Shown: positions 21,579-31,963 of the stretch, one piece after another
Numbering within the stretch: the stretch's first letter is position 1
How the letters are laid out: each line of letters opens with the position of its first letter
Origin: Diploptera punctata
Taxonomy: Eukaryota; Arthropoda; Insecta; Blattodea; Blaberidae
DNA: 64,000 nucleotides
Direction of reading: 5' to 3'
Assembly (NCBI GenBank): GCA_030220185.1
Contig: JASPKZ010007424.1
Coordinates: 62,001-126,000 of the forward strand
Translations under genes and position numbers: made by a program
Notes under the pieces: model-generated
What the model was told of the DNA's origin: nothing
Databases searched by the model: none
The model's input: the letters and a program-made list of their open reading frames with translations, nothing else

Positions 21579-21633
21579 CCTATTAGGTTCGTCTTCCGGG
21601 CATATAGGCCGTGGTCCAGTCGTTCTTCTACTC

Positions 21634-21668
21634 GACGTTTCGTCTACTGCTGCGGTAGACATCTTCAG
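21634..21668 (-). ncRNA. Hammerhead-like core, left end of PLE 4
   Basis: Mirror of the core at 26517-26551: minus strand CTGAAGA, stem GTCTAC-CGCAGCA-GTAGAC, GAAAC, GTC. Confidence 0.5.
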
Positions 21669-22081
21669 GAGATACTGCGTGCTCTCTGTGAACTCCTCAA
21701 CAGTCGGCTGCAGACTGGCTGGTCGTTCGGAAGCTCAATGGAAGTCTGAATGCGGCAGACAGCCTAAAGACTGTTGCGGCTACAGATATCCTTTAGGATG
21801 GCCGAGGCCATCCTCGGGTACCAGGGCTATTCGCCCTTTTGCCCCGTTAATTTTGAATGAAAGGCCGAAAGGAAAAGAATTGAGTGAGATGAATGTGAGG
21901 CCATGCAGTGTGTGTGTGCATGTGTGTGTATCCTAGGTGTTAATGCACGTCGGTGGAAGGTGTTATTGCAGGTCTGAGTAAAGTCAATCGTTTGAGTACA
22001 GCACTTCCTGTAGCAGGCGTCGAAGGTGTTAAACCAGTCCCAGAAACGAAGTTTTATTTCCCCGCCCGGCTCAATATTGAA

Positions 22082-22360
22082 AGAATGAAGTTACTGGTGG
22101 GAACTAAGGGGACTACTCCGGTATTCACCTTGTCGCTATGTAAACCACCGAAACCAATAGCAGAGTAGCTTGTTAAAGAAAAATTTTGCTATGAGAACTA
22201 AAAATTCGAAATTGTAATTTAGGTTCGGGGAATAATTTTGAAAATGAAATTTTGAATGAATTGGGATGGATTAGATTTACTGGTGGAGACTAGGGGCCCA
22301 CTCCGACATTTGTCTTCGCGCCAAGGAAAACCACCGAAAACCCTGGCAGAGTAGGGGTGA
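22082..22360. repeat. Two diverged direct repeats in the insert's 3' region
   Basis: About 90 bp at 22082-22170 ('ttactggtggga', 'actaaggggactactccg', 'aaaccaccgaaacc', 'gcagagtag') recur at 22265-22360 ('ttactggtggag', 'actaggggcccactccg', 'aaaaccaccgaaaacc', 'gcagagtagg'). Confidence 0.6.
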
Positions 22361-22437
22361 AGTTAAGTGGACTATCGAAAGATGGCCAAAATCGGTCCGG
22401 GCCGTCCGGAAGGTGCATTACCGGTAATTCACCTATT

Positions 22438-22776
22438 TTAGTATCGTTTGCGCCGAGGTGGGTCCAGGGAGGTGAAGACTTCACTGTTGATAATGGTATC
22501 TCCATCCCAAGTTAGATCAATTCTTAGATTCATCTTATCTAGTCCCGTATAGAGTATTTCTTCAATGGCTGAGTAAATGTTGTGGGAGAGATTCTGATAG
22601 AATTGATTACCGTAGAGGGGGCATACCTTCCAACATGTACAGAGTGCATCTGTTCCCACTGTGCTATCGACCATGATAGGCCTTCGTACAACCTCCTGAG
22701 GGGCTGTAGTTTCGTACGGTACCGGGACAGTTTGAGTGCCCACGGCCGTTTTTCTTTTGGGCTTAGCTGTGGCCAA
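22438..22776 (-). pseudogene. ORF1 C-terminal segment in a second frame
   Basis: 112 residues beginning MATAKPKRKTAVGTQTVPV, with DSTVGTDALCTCWKVCPLYG and YSAIEEILYTGL. It overlaps the end of the 503-codon frame (22539-24050) in another frame. Its hydrophobic/acidic pattern and the TVGTQT-DSTVGTD pairing look more protein-like than the last 80 codons of the longer frame, so ORF1 has probably suffered a frameshift near 22780. Confidence 0.4.
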
Positions 22777-24050
22777 GCCTGCGTTCTCGGTTTGTGTTGG
22801 TTCGTGAATAACTCCCTGCTTCGTGGGGGAACTGGTGGAGGGACACTGGGCGCCTTTGAGCCTGTGCTGTGAGTGAAGGCAGCAGGAGCAAGCTCTACTG
22901 GGACTGCCTGTTTATCGGTATCTGGAGTGGCCTGGACTACTATTTTTCTCCTTCTAGGGGATTGAGGTCGGAGGGCAAAGGGCACCTCCGAACCTGTGCT
23001 ATTGGGTAGGGCAGCAGGAGCGAGCTCAACTGAGACTGCCTGTTGATCAGCAGCAGGAATTGCCTGTACTGCTATTTTGGGGCGCGCGGCAGGCTTGGGG
23101 ACCTTTGCACGGCGGTACGCTTCCACTTTGACTTTGTAGTGGCATATGCGATTTATTCTAAGGATATCCGCTGCGTTGGAGCCTTCCGCCAGGACTGCGA
23201 TAAAGATTGGCAGCGGCTTCTTGGTCCTCCCAGAGGTCATGTTGACCACCTGAAAGACTTCGAGGCCATGACCCTTGAGGTCGTCCTGGATCTCGGTTGG
23301 ATCCACGCCCGAGTCGATTCCTTTGACTACAAATTTGCGCGCTGTAGCTCGCGATTTTTTATTCCCTTCGCAGCAGGGAATTTGACGCTGCAGCAGCAGC
23401 TGTCGGTATTTGTAATAGGCCGACATTGAAGTCAGCCTAACCCTAGTGCCGAGCGGCGTTGGTTCGCAAATGAATGCGCGCGGCTCGATTTCTGCGAAAA
23501 CCCTGTTCGCAGCTGCCAACTCGACGGTAAATTCCCGACGTATCAGCAGTGGAGAGGGTTTCGATTGGGATTGACGCGAGTCCTGTGACCCCGAACCTCC
23601 AGTGGCCCCACCGTCGTTGGACGGTGAGTCCTCCGGAGACCGGTCGACTCTCGAGACCTGAGTCCCTGAACCCCCGGCGGCCCCGCCGTCGTTGGACGGC
23701 GAGTCCTCCGGTGGCCGGTCGACTGGCTGGTCGTTGGAAACTCCCTCCCTATTTATAGGCACGCCCCTGGTGGAGAGGCGGTTTTCTGCGCGGTCCGTGT
23801 TGCGTGCTGTTTTGTCCAGGCTGTCGCTAGCAGAATTCATAGGCTTCGTTGTCGTATTGTGCAGTGCCGGGATCCAGATTTTGTTTATCTTCATGGTTTC
23901 TTCTTTTTTGTTAAAGGAATTTTTGTGTTTATATATTTCAATGGCTTCTCTGTACAGTCTGGTGTAATAATGTGATGTTTGGCACAATACCTGTGTTTCT
24001 TCGAATCTTATTATATGTTCTTGGTTGTTCATCCAGTTATACATAAGCAA
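22539..24050 (-). CDS. Chimeric open frame: PLE C-terminal tail fused to LINE ORF1 (gag-like)
   Basis: A 503-codon frame open across the PLE/LINE junction. Residues about 7-110 are the PLE tail after the GIY-YIG domain (MNNQEHIIRFEETQVL, YREAIEIYKHKN, IWIPALHNTTTKP). From 111 it is LINE ORF1: two 25-residue repeats (DRPPEDSPSNDGGAAGG and DRSPEDSPSNDGGATGG), a basic region, and at 240-316 the gag-like RRM-related block FVVKGIDSGVDPTEIQDDL, KKPLPIFIAVL, ICHYKVKVEAYRR. In related ORF1s CCHC zinc knuckles follow YRR; here a Pro/Ala-rich stretch with two 44-residue repeats (VELAPAALPNSTGS, VELAPAAFTHSTGS) replaces them. No ATG start fits the PLE, and the fusion is probably accidental and unexpressed. 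Confidence 0.6.
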   Translation of the reverse strand: MLMYNWMNNQEHIIRFEETQVLCQTSHYYTRLYREAIEIYKHKNSFNKKEETMKINKIWIPALHNTTTKPMNSASDSLDKTARNTDRAENRLSTRGVPINREGVSNDQPVDRPPEDSPSNDGGAAGGSGTQVSRVDRSPEDSPSNDGGATGGSGSQDSRQSQSKPSPLLIRREFTVELAAANRVFAEIEPRAFICEPTPLGTRVRLTSMSAYYKYRQLLLQRQIPCCEGNKKSRATARKFVVKGIDSGVDPTEIQDDLKGHGLEVFQVVNMTSGRTKKPLPIFIAVLAEGSNAADILRINRICHYKVKVEAYRRAKVPKPAARPKIAVQAIPAADQQAVSVELAPAALPNSTGSEVPFALRPQSPRRRKIVVQATPDTDKQAVPVELAPAAFTHSTGSKAPSVPPPVPPRSRELFTNQHKPRTQAWPQLSPKEKRPWALKLSRYRTKLQPLRRLYEGLSWSIAQWEQMHSVHVGRYAPSTVINSIRISPTTFTQPLKKYSIRD

Positions 24051-24490
24051 CCTCTACGGGAAGGATGTATTTCTTTCTATTCGGAAATTTGAAGAATTAA
24101 GAAAGAAAAAAGGACGCTTTCTGTGCAATTTAAGCTTTCTTCTACGGTGCAGAGACACGGGAACTATCCCTCAATTTCTACGATGCAAACAGATCTTCAA
24201 AACGACAAAGGCTAAGAGGATATATGGACGAACGGAACGGGCTCTTCTTAGAGAACGAATTCATGATACAAGACGAACCCTAGGGATGAATGATCAAGAA
24301 CTTTTTTACTTACATCTGAAGATTAGCAATATTCTCAGTAAGAGAGACTGGGAGAAGGTGGACAACATCACATACCACAGCTTTTGCCGAACCATAGAGA
24401 AAAACACGGAACGACAGAAACAAAAATACATAAAAAATCATCAAGAAAACAGAAATAAACCACCCAACTCAAGAGCGGTAGTAAAATTTG
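24036..24490 (+). pseudogene. PLE N-terminal region
   Basis: The 178-codon frame at 24025-24561 holds the PLE leader upstream of the reverse transcriptase: RFLCNLSFLLRCRDTGTIP, FLRCKQIFKTTKAKRI, LLRERIHDTRRTLG, KISNILSKRDWEKVD. At 24480-24490 a single extra T in the 'aaaattt' run shifts the reading into the reverse-transcriptase frame (expected VV-x-LTDRQLNEEE). The first codons come from the palindrome junction, so the true start is lost. Confidence 0.75.
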
Positions 24491-25903
24491 ACAGACCGGC
24501 AACTCAACGAAGAAGAAATATCGGTACTTGCCAAAGGAGGAAATTTTGCTGTAACACCTAAAACAGTACCTATTGAAGACATCATAGCCAATGTAGAAGC
24601 CGGAATAAGGCAGCTGCCTATTCATCAGAGTGAGGAAATAAGGGGCGAAGTGTCTCGCATTCTCCGTAAAACCAAACCACCGGTGAGTAATTTATCACGA
24701 AAAGAAAAAGTAGCTTTACATAATCTAAACGAAGACAAAGACATCATCGTTCTTCCTGCAGATAAAGGAAATGCCACCGTCATCATGGAAACAGAACAAT
24801 ACAACCAGAAAATGCAACAGCTTTTAGATCCAGAGACATACAAGATTCTTAAAACTGATCCTACAGCAAGAGTTCTACGTAAATCCAATAAACTTATCAA
24901 GAGCTCCACACTTGATGAAGACACTAAACGAGGATTGTACAAATCAGAAGCACTGCCACCAAGATTGTATGGATTACCAAAGATACACAAGGAAGGAACA
25001 CCACTCAGACCTATTGTTTCGGCCATTGGATCACCTACATATGAACTCGCCAAGTTTCTCGCCTCACTATTGAAACCGTATATTGGAAAAACTGACACGT
25101 TTGTAAAAAACTCCACGCACTTCATAGAAAAAATAGACACTCTGAAACTCAAGCCAAACGATAAAATAATAAGCTTCGATGTGGTTTCTTTATTTACTAA
25201 GATACCTATCCCAGACACTATGACATACTTGCAAGAACTCTTTCCCCCAGATATAGTAGCGCTGTATAACATATGCCTCACAGAAACGTATTTCCAATGG
25301 GGAGGAATATTCTACGAGCAAATAGATGGCGTGGCCATGGGAAGTCCATTAAGCCCCGTAATAGCCAATTTTTACATGGAACAATTTGAAAAACAGGCCT
25401 TGGAGAATGCTACATTAAGACCTTCAGTTTGGCTGAGATATGTGGACGACACATTCGTCATTTGGGAGCATGGTGAAGAAGAACTTGATAACTTCAGGCA
25501 ACATTTAAATGGTATTTGTCCCAGCATCCAATTCACCCTGGAAAGAGAAGAGAACAACAGTCTACCGTTTTTGGATGTTTTAGTAATTCGAAACCAAGAC
25601 ATGACACTTGGACACAAGGTATACAGGAAAAAGACTCACACAGACAGATACCTACATAAGCAGTCCAACCATCATCCCAGACAAAAACGCGGAATAATTA
25701 AAACCCTGGTGGAACGAGCCAAAAGGATTTCGGAACCACAGTATCTACAAGAAGAAATTAATCATCTCCAAGCAGCGTTTCAATCCAATGGATACAGCAA
25801 AACAGATTTTCGCCGAGCCATAAATCCCAATAAATACAAATCCGAAAACGGGAACAAGGAGAGGCTAAGGGTAAGGTGTACCTACCATATATCAAGACAA
25901 TAA
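24488..25903 (+). CDS. PLE reverse transcriptase, nearly intact
   Basis: 471 codons uninterrupted. Residues: LPADKGN 89-95, YGLPKIHK 161-168, LRPIVSAIGSPTYELAKFL 173-191, FDVVSLFTKIP with catalytic Asp231, GVAMGSPLSP 281-290, YVDD 318-321 with both catalytic Asp, and LPFLDVLV 359-366. This is the Penelope-type reverse transcriptase, which copies element RNA at the target. The motif set is complete. It starts on TTG at a frameshift from the N-terminal region and ends by a second frameshift near 25870 just before the nuclease linker (RLRV, then YLPYIK in another frame). With only two indels it is the best-preserved element here. Confidence 0.9.
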   Translation: MTDRQLNEEEISVLAKGGNFAVTPKTVPIEDIIANVEAGIRQLPIHQSEEIRGEVSRILRKTKPPVSNLSRKEKVALHNLNEDKDIIVLPADKGNATVIMETEQYNQKMQQLLDPETYKILKTDPTARVLRKSNKLIKSSTLDEDTKRGLYKSEALPPRLYGLPKIHKEGTPLRPIVSAIGSPTYELAKFLASLLKPYIGKTDTFVKNSTHFIEKIDTLKLKPNDKIISFDVVSLFTKIPIPDTMTYLQELFPPDIVALYNICLTETYFQWGGIFYEQIDGVAMGSPLSPVIANFYMEQFEKQALENATLRPSVWLRYVDDTFVIWEHGEEELDNFRQHLNGICPSIQFTLEREENNSLPFLDVLVIRNQDMTLGHKVYRKKTHTDRYLHKQSNHHPRQKRGIIKTLVERAKRISEPQYLQEEINHLQAAFQSNGYSKTDFRRAINPNKYKSENGNKERLRVRCTYHISRQ

Positions 25904-26520
25904 CGGAGAGAATTGGTCGAATATTAAATAAATATAACATATCTACAACCTACAAGCCAACACAAAAAATCAGCAATATACTGCGCCCAGCCAAAGATAC
26001 AAGAGATCCGTTAAGTACTGCCGGTATATATCGCATCCCTTGCAGTTGTGGAGAAGTTTATATCGGCACAACAAAAAGAATGGTTACCACAAGATTGCAA
26101 GAACACAAGAGGCATTGCAGACTAAAACAAAAGGAAAAATCAGCCGTAGCGGAACACTGGATGAACAACCAAGAACATATAATAAGATTCGAAGAAACAC
26201 AGGTATTGTCCCAAACATCACATTATTACACCAGACTGTACAGAGAAGCCATTGAAATATATAAACACAAAAATTCCTTTAACAAAAAAGAAGAAACCAT
26301 GAAGATAAACAAAATCTGGATCCCGGCATTGCACAATACGACAACGAAGCCTATGACTTCTGCTAGCGACAGCCTGGACAAAACAGCACGCAACACGGAC
26401 CGCGCAGAAAACCGCCTCTCCACCAGGGGCGTGCCTATAAATAGGGAGGGAGTTTCCAACGACCAGCCAGTCTGCAGCCGACTGTTGAGGAGTTCACAGA
26501 GAGCACGCAGTATCTCCTGA
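25876..26520 (+). CDS. PLE GIY-YIG endonuclease domain and C-terminal tail
   Basis: About 214 codons in the frame following the reverse transcriptase. YLPYIKTITERIGRIL and YNISTTYKPTQKISNIL form the linker; GIYRIPCSCGEVYIGTTKR starts at residue 50 with GIY and YIG 9 residues apart and a CSC between; TTRLQEHKRH supplies the catalytic Arg (73) and Glu-His. AEHWMNNQEHIIRFEETQVL follows. GIY-YIG nucleases nick the target for PLE integration. The final 40 codons (RENRLSTRGVPINREG, RLLRSSQRARSIS) run to the hammerhead region and may be read-through. It must be joined to the upstream frame by one indel, so as it stands it is untranslated. Confidence 0.85.
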   Translation: MYLPYIKTITERIGRILNKYNISTTYKPTQKISNILRPAKDTRDPLSTAGIYRIPCSCGEVYIGTTKRMVTTRLQEHKRHCRLKQKEKSAVAEHWMNNQEHIIRFEETQVLSQTSHYYTRLYREAIEIYKHKNSFNKKEETMKINKIWIPALHNTTTKPMTSASDSLDKTARNTDRAENRLSTRGVPINREGVSNDQPVCSRLLRSSQRARSIS

Positions 26521-26551
26521 AGATGTCTACCGCAGCAGTAGACGAAACGTC
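26517..26551 (+). ncRNA. Hammerhead-like core, right end of PLE 4
   Basis: CTGAAGA, six-pair stem GTCTAC/GTAGAC with loop CGCAGCA, GAAAC, then GTC. Near-consensus apart from A for U in the first box; the following 'gagtagaagaacgac' is shared with other PLE ends. Confidence 0.5.
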
Positions 26552-26606
26552 GAGTAGAAGAACGACTGGACCACGGCCTATATGCCCGGAAGACGAACCT
26601 AATAGG

Positions 26607-27169
26607 GATCAAGACGCCGGCCGTGAAAGCCTACAGTTATATCATTATTATTACTTTTGCACTACAATTAAATAGTGAGATTGAATTTAAATTTAAACTT
26701 TTCTCAAAACTTGCATAATGGCACATAGGTGGTTGATGCATAATGTCATTCAAATAATGATTAAAGCAACTGCAACTTTGGTCATGTAAATGTTGTACAG
26801 ATTAATTTTTAATTTTCTGGCACTTGACATATTGCTATTAGCTTAACCTATCCAAATCTTTGTAATCTCTAATGCTGAACAGATTAATGAGGAAAATATG
26901 GCAACAAAATAAAATCTCAAAGGACTGGCAATATATGAGAAAGAAGAAAAGAAAAAAAAATTATAGTCAACCTTTTAAAATTTATGAATGGATACGTGTG
27001 TATATGAACCAGTTTCTGACTTAAAATGGTAAAAGTATCCACTGAAAGATTTTCTTGCTGAAAAAAAAACAAAATATGAGGTGAAGTGTATTCAATCCTG
27101 TTGTTGAATTACTTGAGAGTGTTAGCATTATATGTTAATGAACAAAACTAGAAGAGGAAAATGTGGTGT
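26607..27169. other. AT-rich spacer
   Basis: 'cggccgtgaaagcctacag' at 26620 recurs beside the solo end at 43000 and may be the outermost end of the element family. Nothing else recognised. Confidence 0.4.
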
Positions 27170-28010
27170 TAGATGTGAAAGAGCGATCTACTCTTTAAGA
27201 CATCATCATCTTTGTATGACCAGTGTTCTACTCTCTTATCCTTTTCCTCCAAATCTCTCTATCTTCCCAATCCTGGTCTTTCAACCCTTTTTCATTCATC
27301 AAGAATTTTTTTATCTACTTCTGCTGATATTAAATAAAAAACTCTTCTTGGTAGAAGTAAAGCCATATAAATTATCCATTGCACAGTAACTAGAAATATG
27401 TCCAGACTCACCAACTTTACATCACATGTTCCCCCTAGTCTTTCTTCCCTTCCTCTTCCTGAAGTGTCCAGGATTCATTTGCCCACGTCCCCACCCTTGT
27501 TACTCCCCCTGTCTGTTGACCTTAGTGTCACTAACCCATGCCTGCTCTTGCATGTTACAGTGGCTATACCTCTACCTTTCATCATCCATCTGTTTTACAT
27601 GTCCATACCATTACAATTATCTGTATTTTACAAAATCTATAATTGAATTTTCTTTATTCGTTTGGAGCCTAATCACATAATTTCTTATTCTGACCAGTTT
27701 GGAATGTCTGGCTGAACGTTGTAAGAAATCTATTCTGAGTGCTAGTCATTTTTATTTAGTTTCCGCTCCATATGTAGCCAGACTACAGACATATATATAT
27801 ATATATATATTTATTTATTTTAGTTTCTTTAAAGTTATTTCTGTTACATAACATTCTATTTAGTGTTGCTGTTGCTGATCTTTCTTATGTTTGATATCAT
27901 CATGTTGCATAGAATTTTTATTAATTTTGACACCTAAGTATTGAAATTCATTGCACTCTTTAATGGTGTATTTTCCATCTTGCAAAACTAATTAAATATA
28001 TTGTGTTTTC
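27170..28010 (-). pseudogene. LINE relic (third family), thumb and C-terminal region
   Basis: Minus strand: KYTIKECNEFQYLGVKIN near 27930-27980, ATYGAETK near 27770, then ALRIDFLQRSARHSKLVRIR, NYVIRLQTNKENSIIDF and WYGHVKQMDD. These follow the order of LINE reverse-transcriptase thumb, conserved YGAETW and the RRSAR-xRNxVIR / RWYGHVxRM C-terminal domain. Stops between blocks. A (TA)n microsatellite interrupts it at 27788-27812. Confidence 0.65.
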
Positions 28011-28139
28011 AGCACATCCTATAATATATAGAATGTCTTTTCAAAATTGCATTTCATTTCCATTTATCATACTCTTAACTAATTGAGAAAATTTGTGTTT
28101 AGTAAAAGTAAGTGTTTAATAACATTAATACAACCAATA

Positions 28140-29110
28140 TATGTTTGAGTAAATTGAAGATAACCCTGAAATTAGTAAATAGAATAAAACAAACTTATGA
28201 AATCACAATAAATTGTGTAAAAAAAATATGTTTGATTGGTTCAAAACCAAAGGAGGGGAATGATAAAGCTATTGTTTAATTTAATAATGAATGACATATG
28301 TTTAAAAATGAAACATGAAATAGATGATACAAAGCTATTTCTTTATGCACATGATACAGTATAACAATTTGGACAAACAATTAAATAGTTAGAGGAAAAT
28401 TTAATCAGATGCATAATATAAGTAAACAATTCAGTTTTAAAATAAAACAAAGCAGTTACAGTAACTAATGTTAATTTAGAAAGAATTTTTACATTGACTA
28501 CATTATTATAAAAAATTGAAAAATTCAAACTTATATAATTAAAAACACCATTTATATTTTTAGCCAAGAACTTATTAAGAACTAAAGACTTCAAAAATAT
28601 ATGCATATTGTTATACTTCTATTTAGAAAAGAATTTTACACAAATCAGAAATGTGGGGGGAAAGAAAGGGAAATTGAGGTATGGAAATGAAATTTTCGAG
28701 AAGAATTTTAGCAAAAAAGAAAATAATAAAATTAGAAATTCAGTGATAAGAGATGAGTTAAAAAGTAAAAGAATTTAAAAATGACAGGAGTAAATAGATT
28801 AAAATGTTATGAACATGTTATGTAGATGTCAGCTGAATAATTACCAAGAAAGATGCTCCTGACAAAACTGAGAGTGAAAGATAAAGGGGGAAGACCCAGA
28901 ACCAGAAGGCTAGACCAGATTAGGGAAGATTTTGAAAATAGAGGACAAACATTGACAGAGATTATCGTCATAATCCTGTAGTTCCATTTAGGAGCATAGA
29001 GCTTTCCACTGGACACGATTACTGGCAATAACCTTTACTTCATGTCAGTATTTTCCTATCTTCTTATCTCTGGTTAGAGATGCATACAACTAAAACATGG
29101 GAAGACAAAG
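28140..29110 (+). pseudogene. LINE relic, convergent with the previous one
   Basis: Plus strand: KLLFNLIMNDIC, TKLFLYAHDTV (YADD turned into YAHD, losing one catalytic Asp), QTIKQLEENL, NKIRNSVIRDELKSKRI and GRPRTRRLDQIREDFENRG, ending near 29110. A reverse-transcriptase palm remnant and C-terminal domain of a LINE distinct from L1x. Inactive. Confidence 0.6.
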
Positions 29111-30704
29111 GTCCCTGTGTAATAATTGACCCAAGAGATTAGAAATGACTTAAGGAAAAAGAAGAAGAATAAAGAACGCATTTTGTGCTTTCATAAAGCA
29201 CATGCTAAAAAAAATTGAGGTTCTGAAATTTTAAAAAAATATTAACAATATATTGTTAAAAAATTACAATAATAAAAAGTAGTCACATGTTACAATACCC
29301 ACGCCAACTTGCTACTCATTTATCAAATCAACAATCTTAATTCCAGAACATTCTTGACTTCTTTCTCCAGAAAACAATAATAATACATGTCAACATGTGT
29401 AAAAAATCTGTCTATGTCACAGTATTATAATAAGATTCACAATATTTTGTTTAAAAATACAAGTTTTATTATGGGTCAGCAGTCTGACTTCAAAACACAC
29501 TCAATTTTTGTTATTTAAAAGCTTATGAATGAGCATAAATCTACATTAATTAAAAATTGCTGTATGTACACTAGCATGTCAATAGCTCTAATTGTATGTA
29601 GATTGTTTACCACAGTTATCATTCTTGATATTAACCAAGATCTGTTTTGAGATAAAATTTGTTTTGAGTATTAGCATTAATAGTACACCTTTTATCATTA
29701 ATTATATAATTTTATTGCTATACATGGATCTTTGGCTTGTAATATCTATAGACTAAAGTTTTTAAAGCTATAATATCCAGATCATTAATTTCAAACTTTC
29801 ATACACTTTTCCATGACATTTGGCAATAGAAAAATATTTCAAAAGTTTAGAATAGAAATAAACTTGTGATTTATTAGTAGCACCCAGATTTTGATGACCT
29901 AAATAATAGTTAAAAAAGACCTTAAAATTATGACTTTAAAATTAATTTAATAGTAGTTGAAAATACAAAAGAAATTATCTTTATTTATCAATCTCCTTGC
30001 ATATTGTCACTCAATACTGTATTATAATAAGTTGAACGTTTTTGCAAGCTTTAAAATTTGAAGCATTCAAGCTCCTAAAACAGTCAGTTGCAGTAACATG
30101 AACTGTTTCAATATGATTTAAACATTAACAATAGATGACCAATAATAAATCAAGTGATATAACAATAGATTCTAAGAAGTACAGCTATTTTGCTGCTACA
30201 ACAGTGATGTTACATTTAAAAATCTGGAAAGTGAAACTCTCAAACAATTACACTTGAGAGAAAATTAACAAAATATGAATTTGGAGCCAATTTTACAACA
30301 GATTTCAAGTTTTGAAACTTGATATTATAAACTTATATTATAAAAATAATGAAACCAAACTTCCTAAAAATGACAAAACCTAGATTTGGTCTTAATAAAG
30401 GCTTTAAAACTACTTGTGACTTGTAAAAAAATGCCCTAATCAGAGAAAAAAAGTTTAAAAATGGAGAAAAAGACCCATAAAAGTGGTCAAGATGGTATGA
30501 ACCATATTTATTTCCCATAAAGTTCATCCTAGCATCATCAGAAAAAAATGCAGTCATCAAAATCTGAGACCTATTTTAGCAGTTAACAAAAAATATAATT
30601 GAAGCACCTAGAACCATAAGAGTATAAAGTACATCTTGGTCTAGTTTAAGATGGTAGTGCCATAAATTTCTTTAGTTACTCTGTAAAGAAAACAAACTTT
30701 TTGT
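29111..30704. other. AT-rich spacer, about 1.6 kb
   Basis: No domains, tRNA-like structures or clear repeats. Confidence 0.5.
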
Positions 30705-31386
30705 GGATGTTCTATTAAATGTGCATGCAGAACAAGATATTGAAGAGGATGATTTACAGATAGCAGAAATGTTAGTCACAGAACCAAGTGTGTTAGAGGT
30801 TGAAATAAATTTAATGACAAAAAGAGTTAAATTTTGAAGAAGTGGCTGAATTCAATTACCTTACTTACTTACTTACTTACTCACTGACACTATCGAACCC
30901 CGTAGGTTCATGGCCGCACGGACATAATCTCTCCATACATCCCTATCCTGAGCTAATGCTTTCCAATCGTTCCCTGTATAATCTACTTCCCTCAAATCAT
31001 AGTTAATGTTATTCTCCCACCTCATTCTTGGTCTACCAACTGGGCGTTTTCACTCTGGCTTTCCTACAAGAAGCTTCCATGCAAGTCTTTCATTCCCCAT
31101 ACGTGCAACATGTCCTGCCCATCGCAGTCTACGAGACTTAACTGTTCTTATTATATTTGGCTTCCTGTAAAGACCATGTAGTTCATTGTTATGCAGTCTT
31201 CTCCATTCACCTGTCTGTTCATCTCTCTTTGGTCCAAACATTTCCTAAGTACTTTATTCTCAAATACTTGTAATCTCCTTTCCTCCCTTAAAGTAAGAGT
31301 CCATGTTTCGCACCCATATAATATAACTGGTAGAATAATTGTTTTATATATTTTCAGTTTAACGTTTTTTGAAAGGAGTTGGGACA

Positions 31387-31887
31387 TCAAGAGTCTCTGC
31401 AAGGCATAATAGCAGCATTTCCAGAATTGAGCCTATGTTTAATTTCTTTGTGCATCTCATTCCTATTTGTGATTATTGTTCCTAGGTATTTGAATTCAGG
31501 CACTTCCTCAAAATTTTCCTCATTTGTCATTAGCTGTCCATTTCCATTATTTAATGGATTTCTATGTGTAACCATATATTTAGTTTTATTGATATTTACT
31601 TCCAGTCCTAATTTCTTAGTGTTACTCAATAGTGTGTGCATGTTGTCCTTTAGTATCTCCTCGCTATCGGCCAACAATACTACATCATCAGCATAAACTA
31701 ACAGCTTATTAATACCATTGAGTTGTAAGCCTTCCTCATTCTCTAAAGATTTAATGGCATGCTCTAATACAAAATTAAATAGTAGAGGAGATAGTGCATC
31801 TCCTTGCTTCAACCCATTCCGGATTTCAAAAGTGTCTGAAAACTGTTTGCCTACACGCACCCTACTGTTTGTGATATTTAGACACAT
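31387..31887 (-). pseudogene. L1x copy d, palm/thumb segment
   Basis: 166 codons: NGLKQGDALSPLLFNFVLEH, KLLVYADDVVLLADSEEIL (catalytic YADD intact), NINKTKYMVTHRN and FKYLGTIITNRNEMHKE. It stops at a frameshift (AAIMPCRDS), after which 31050-31402 continues in other frames with YGCETWTLTLREERRLQVF and SRRLRWAGHVARMGN. Confidence 0.85.
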
Positions 31888-31963
31888 TCATATAAGTCTA
31901 ACTAACTTTTTAGGAATTCCGAACTCCATCAGGATACTATATAACTTCTCCCTCTTAATTGAA

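Larger units (their letters stand above)
21728..23721 (-). mobile_element. 5'-truncated LINE fragment carrying only ORF1 (gag-like), with 14-bp TSD
   Basis: Inserted in the left PLE arm; ACTGGCTGGTCGTT is present at 21714-21727 and 23722-23735. It is clearly GC-richer than its surroundings. The 5' part (right side) codes for a gag-like ORF1; the 3' part (21728-22430) is non-coding, with two related direct repeats. No reverse transcriptase or endonuclease is present and no poly-A tail is seen. It may be a non-autonomous ORF1-only element or an internally deleted LINE. Confidence 0.7.
21579..26606. mobile_element. Palindromic PLE, family 4, split by an ORF1-type insert
   Basis: The outer ends are inverted copies: 'cctattaggttcgtcttcc' at 21579 and 'ggaagacgaacctaatagg' ending at 26606. 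The left arm is 21579-21727 plus 23722-24035; it matches 26156-26606 on the right. The right half (24036-26606) is a long plus-strand PLE with N-terminal region, reverse transcriptase and GIY-YIG nuclease. A foreign 2.0-kb piece interrupts the left arm between two copies of ACTGGCTGGTCGTT. The arms remain close in sequence, suggesting a fairly young insertion. Confidence 0.85.

Noticed and set aside
22582..23967. Plus-strand open frames of up to 128 codons over the GC-rich insert
   Set aside because: They are antisense shadows of the minus-strand ORF1/PLE frame, with no motif of their own.
24625..25940. Minus-strand frames of 218, 81 and 60 codons
   Set aside because: Antisense to the PLE reverse transcriptase; the plus strand explains the sequence fully.
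27398..27680. Proline/leucine-rich plus-strand frames
   Set aside because: Antisense of the LINE C-terminal remnant at 27170-28010.
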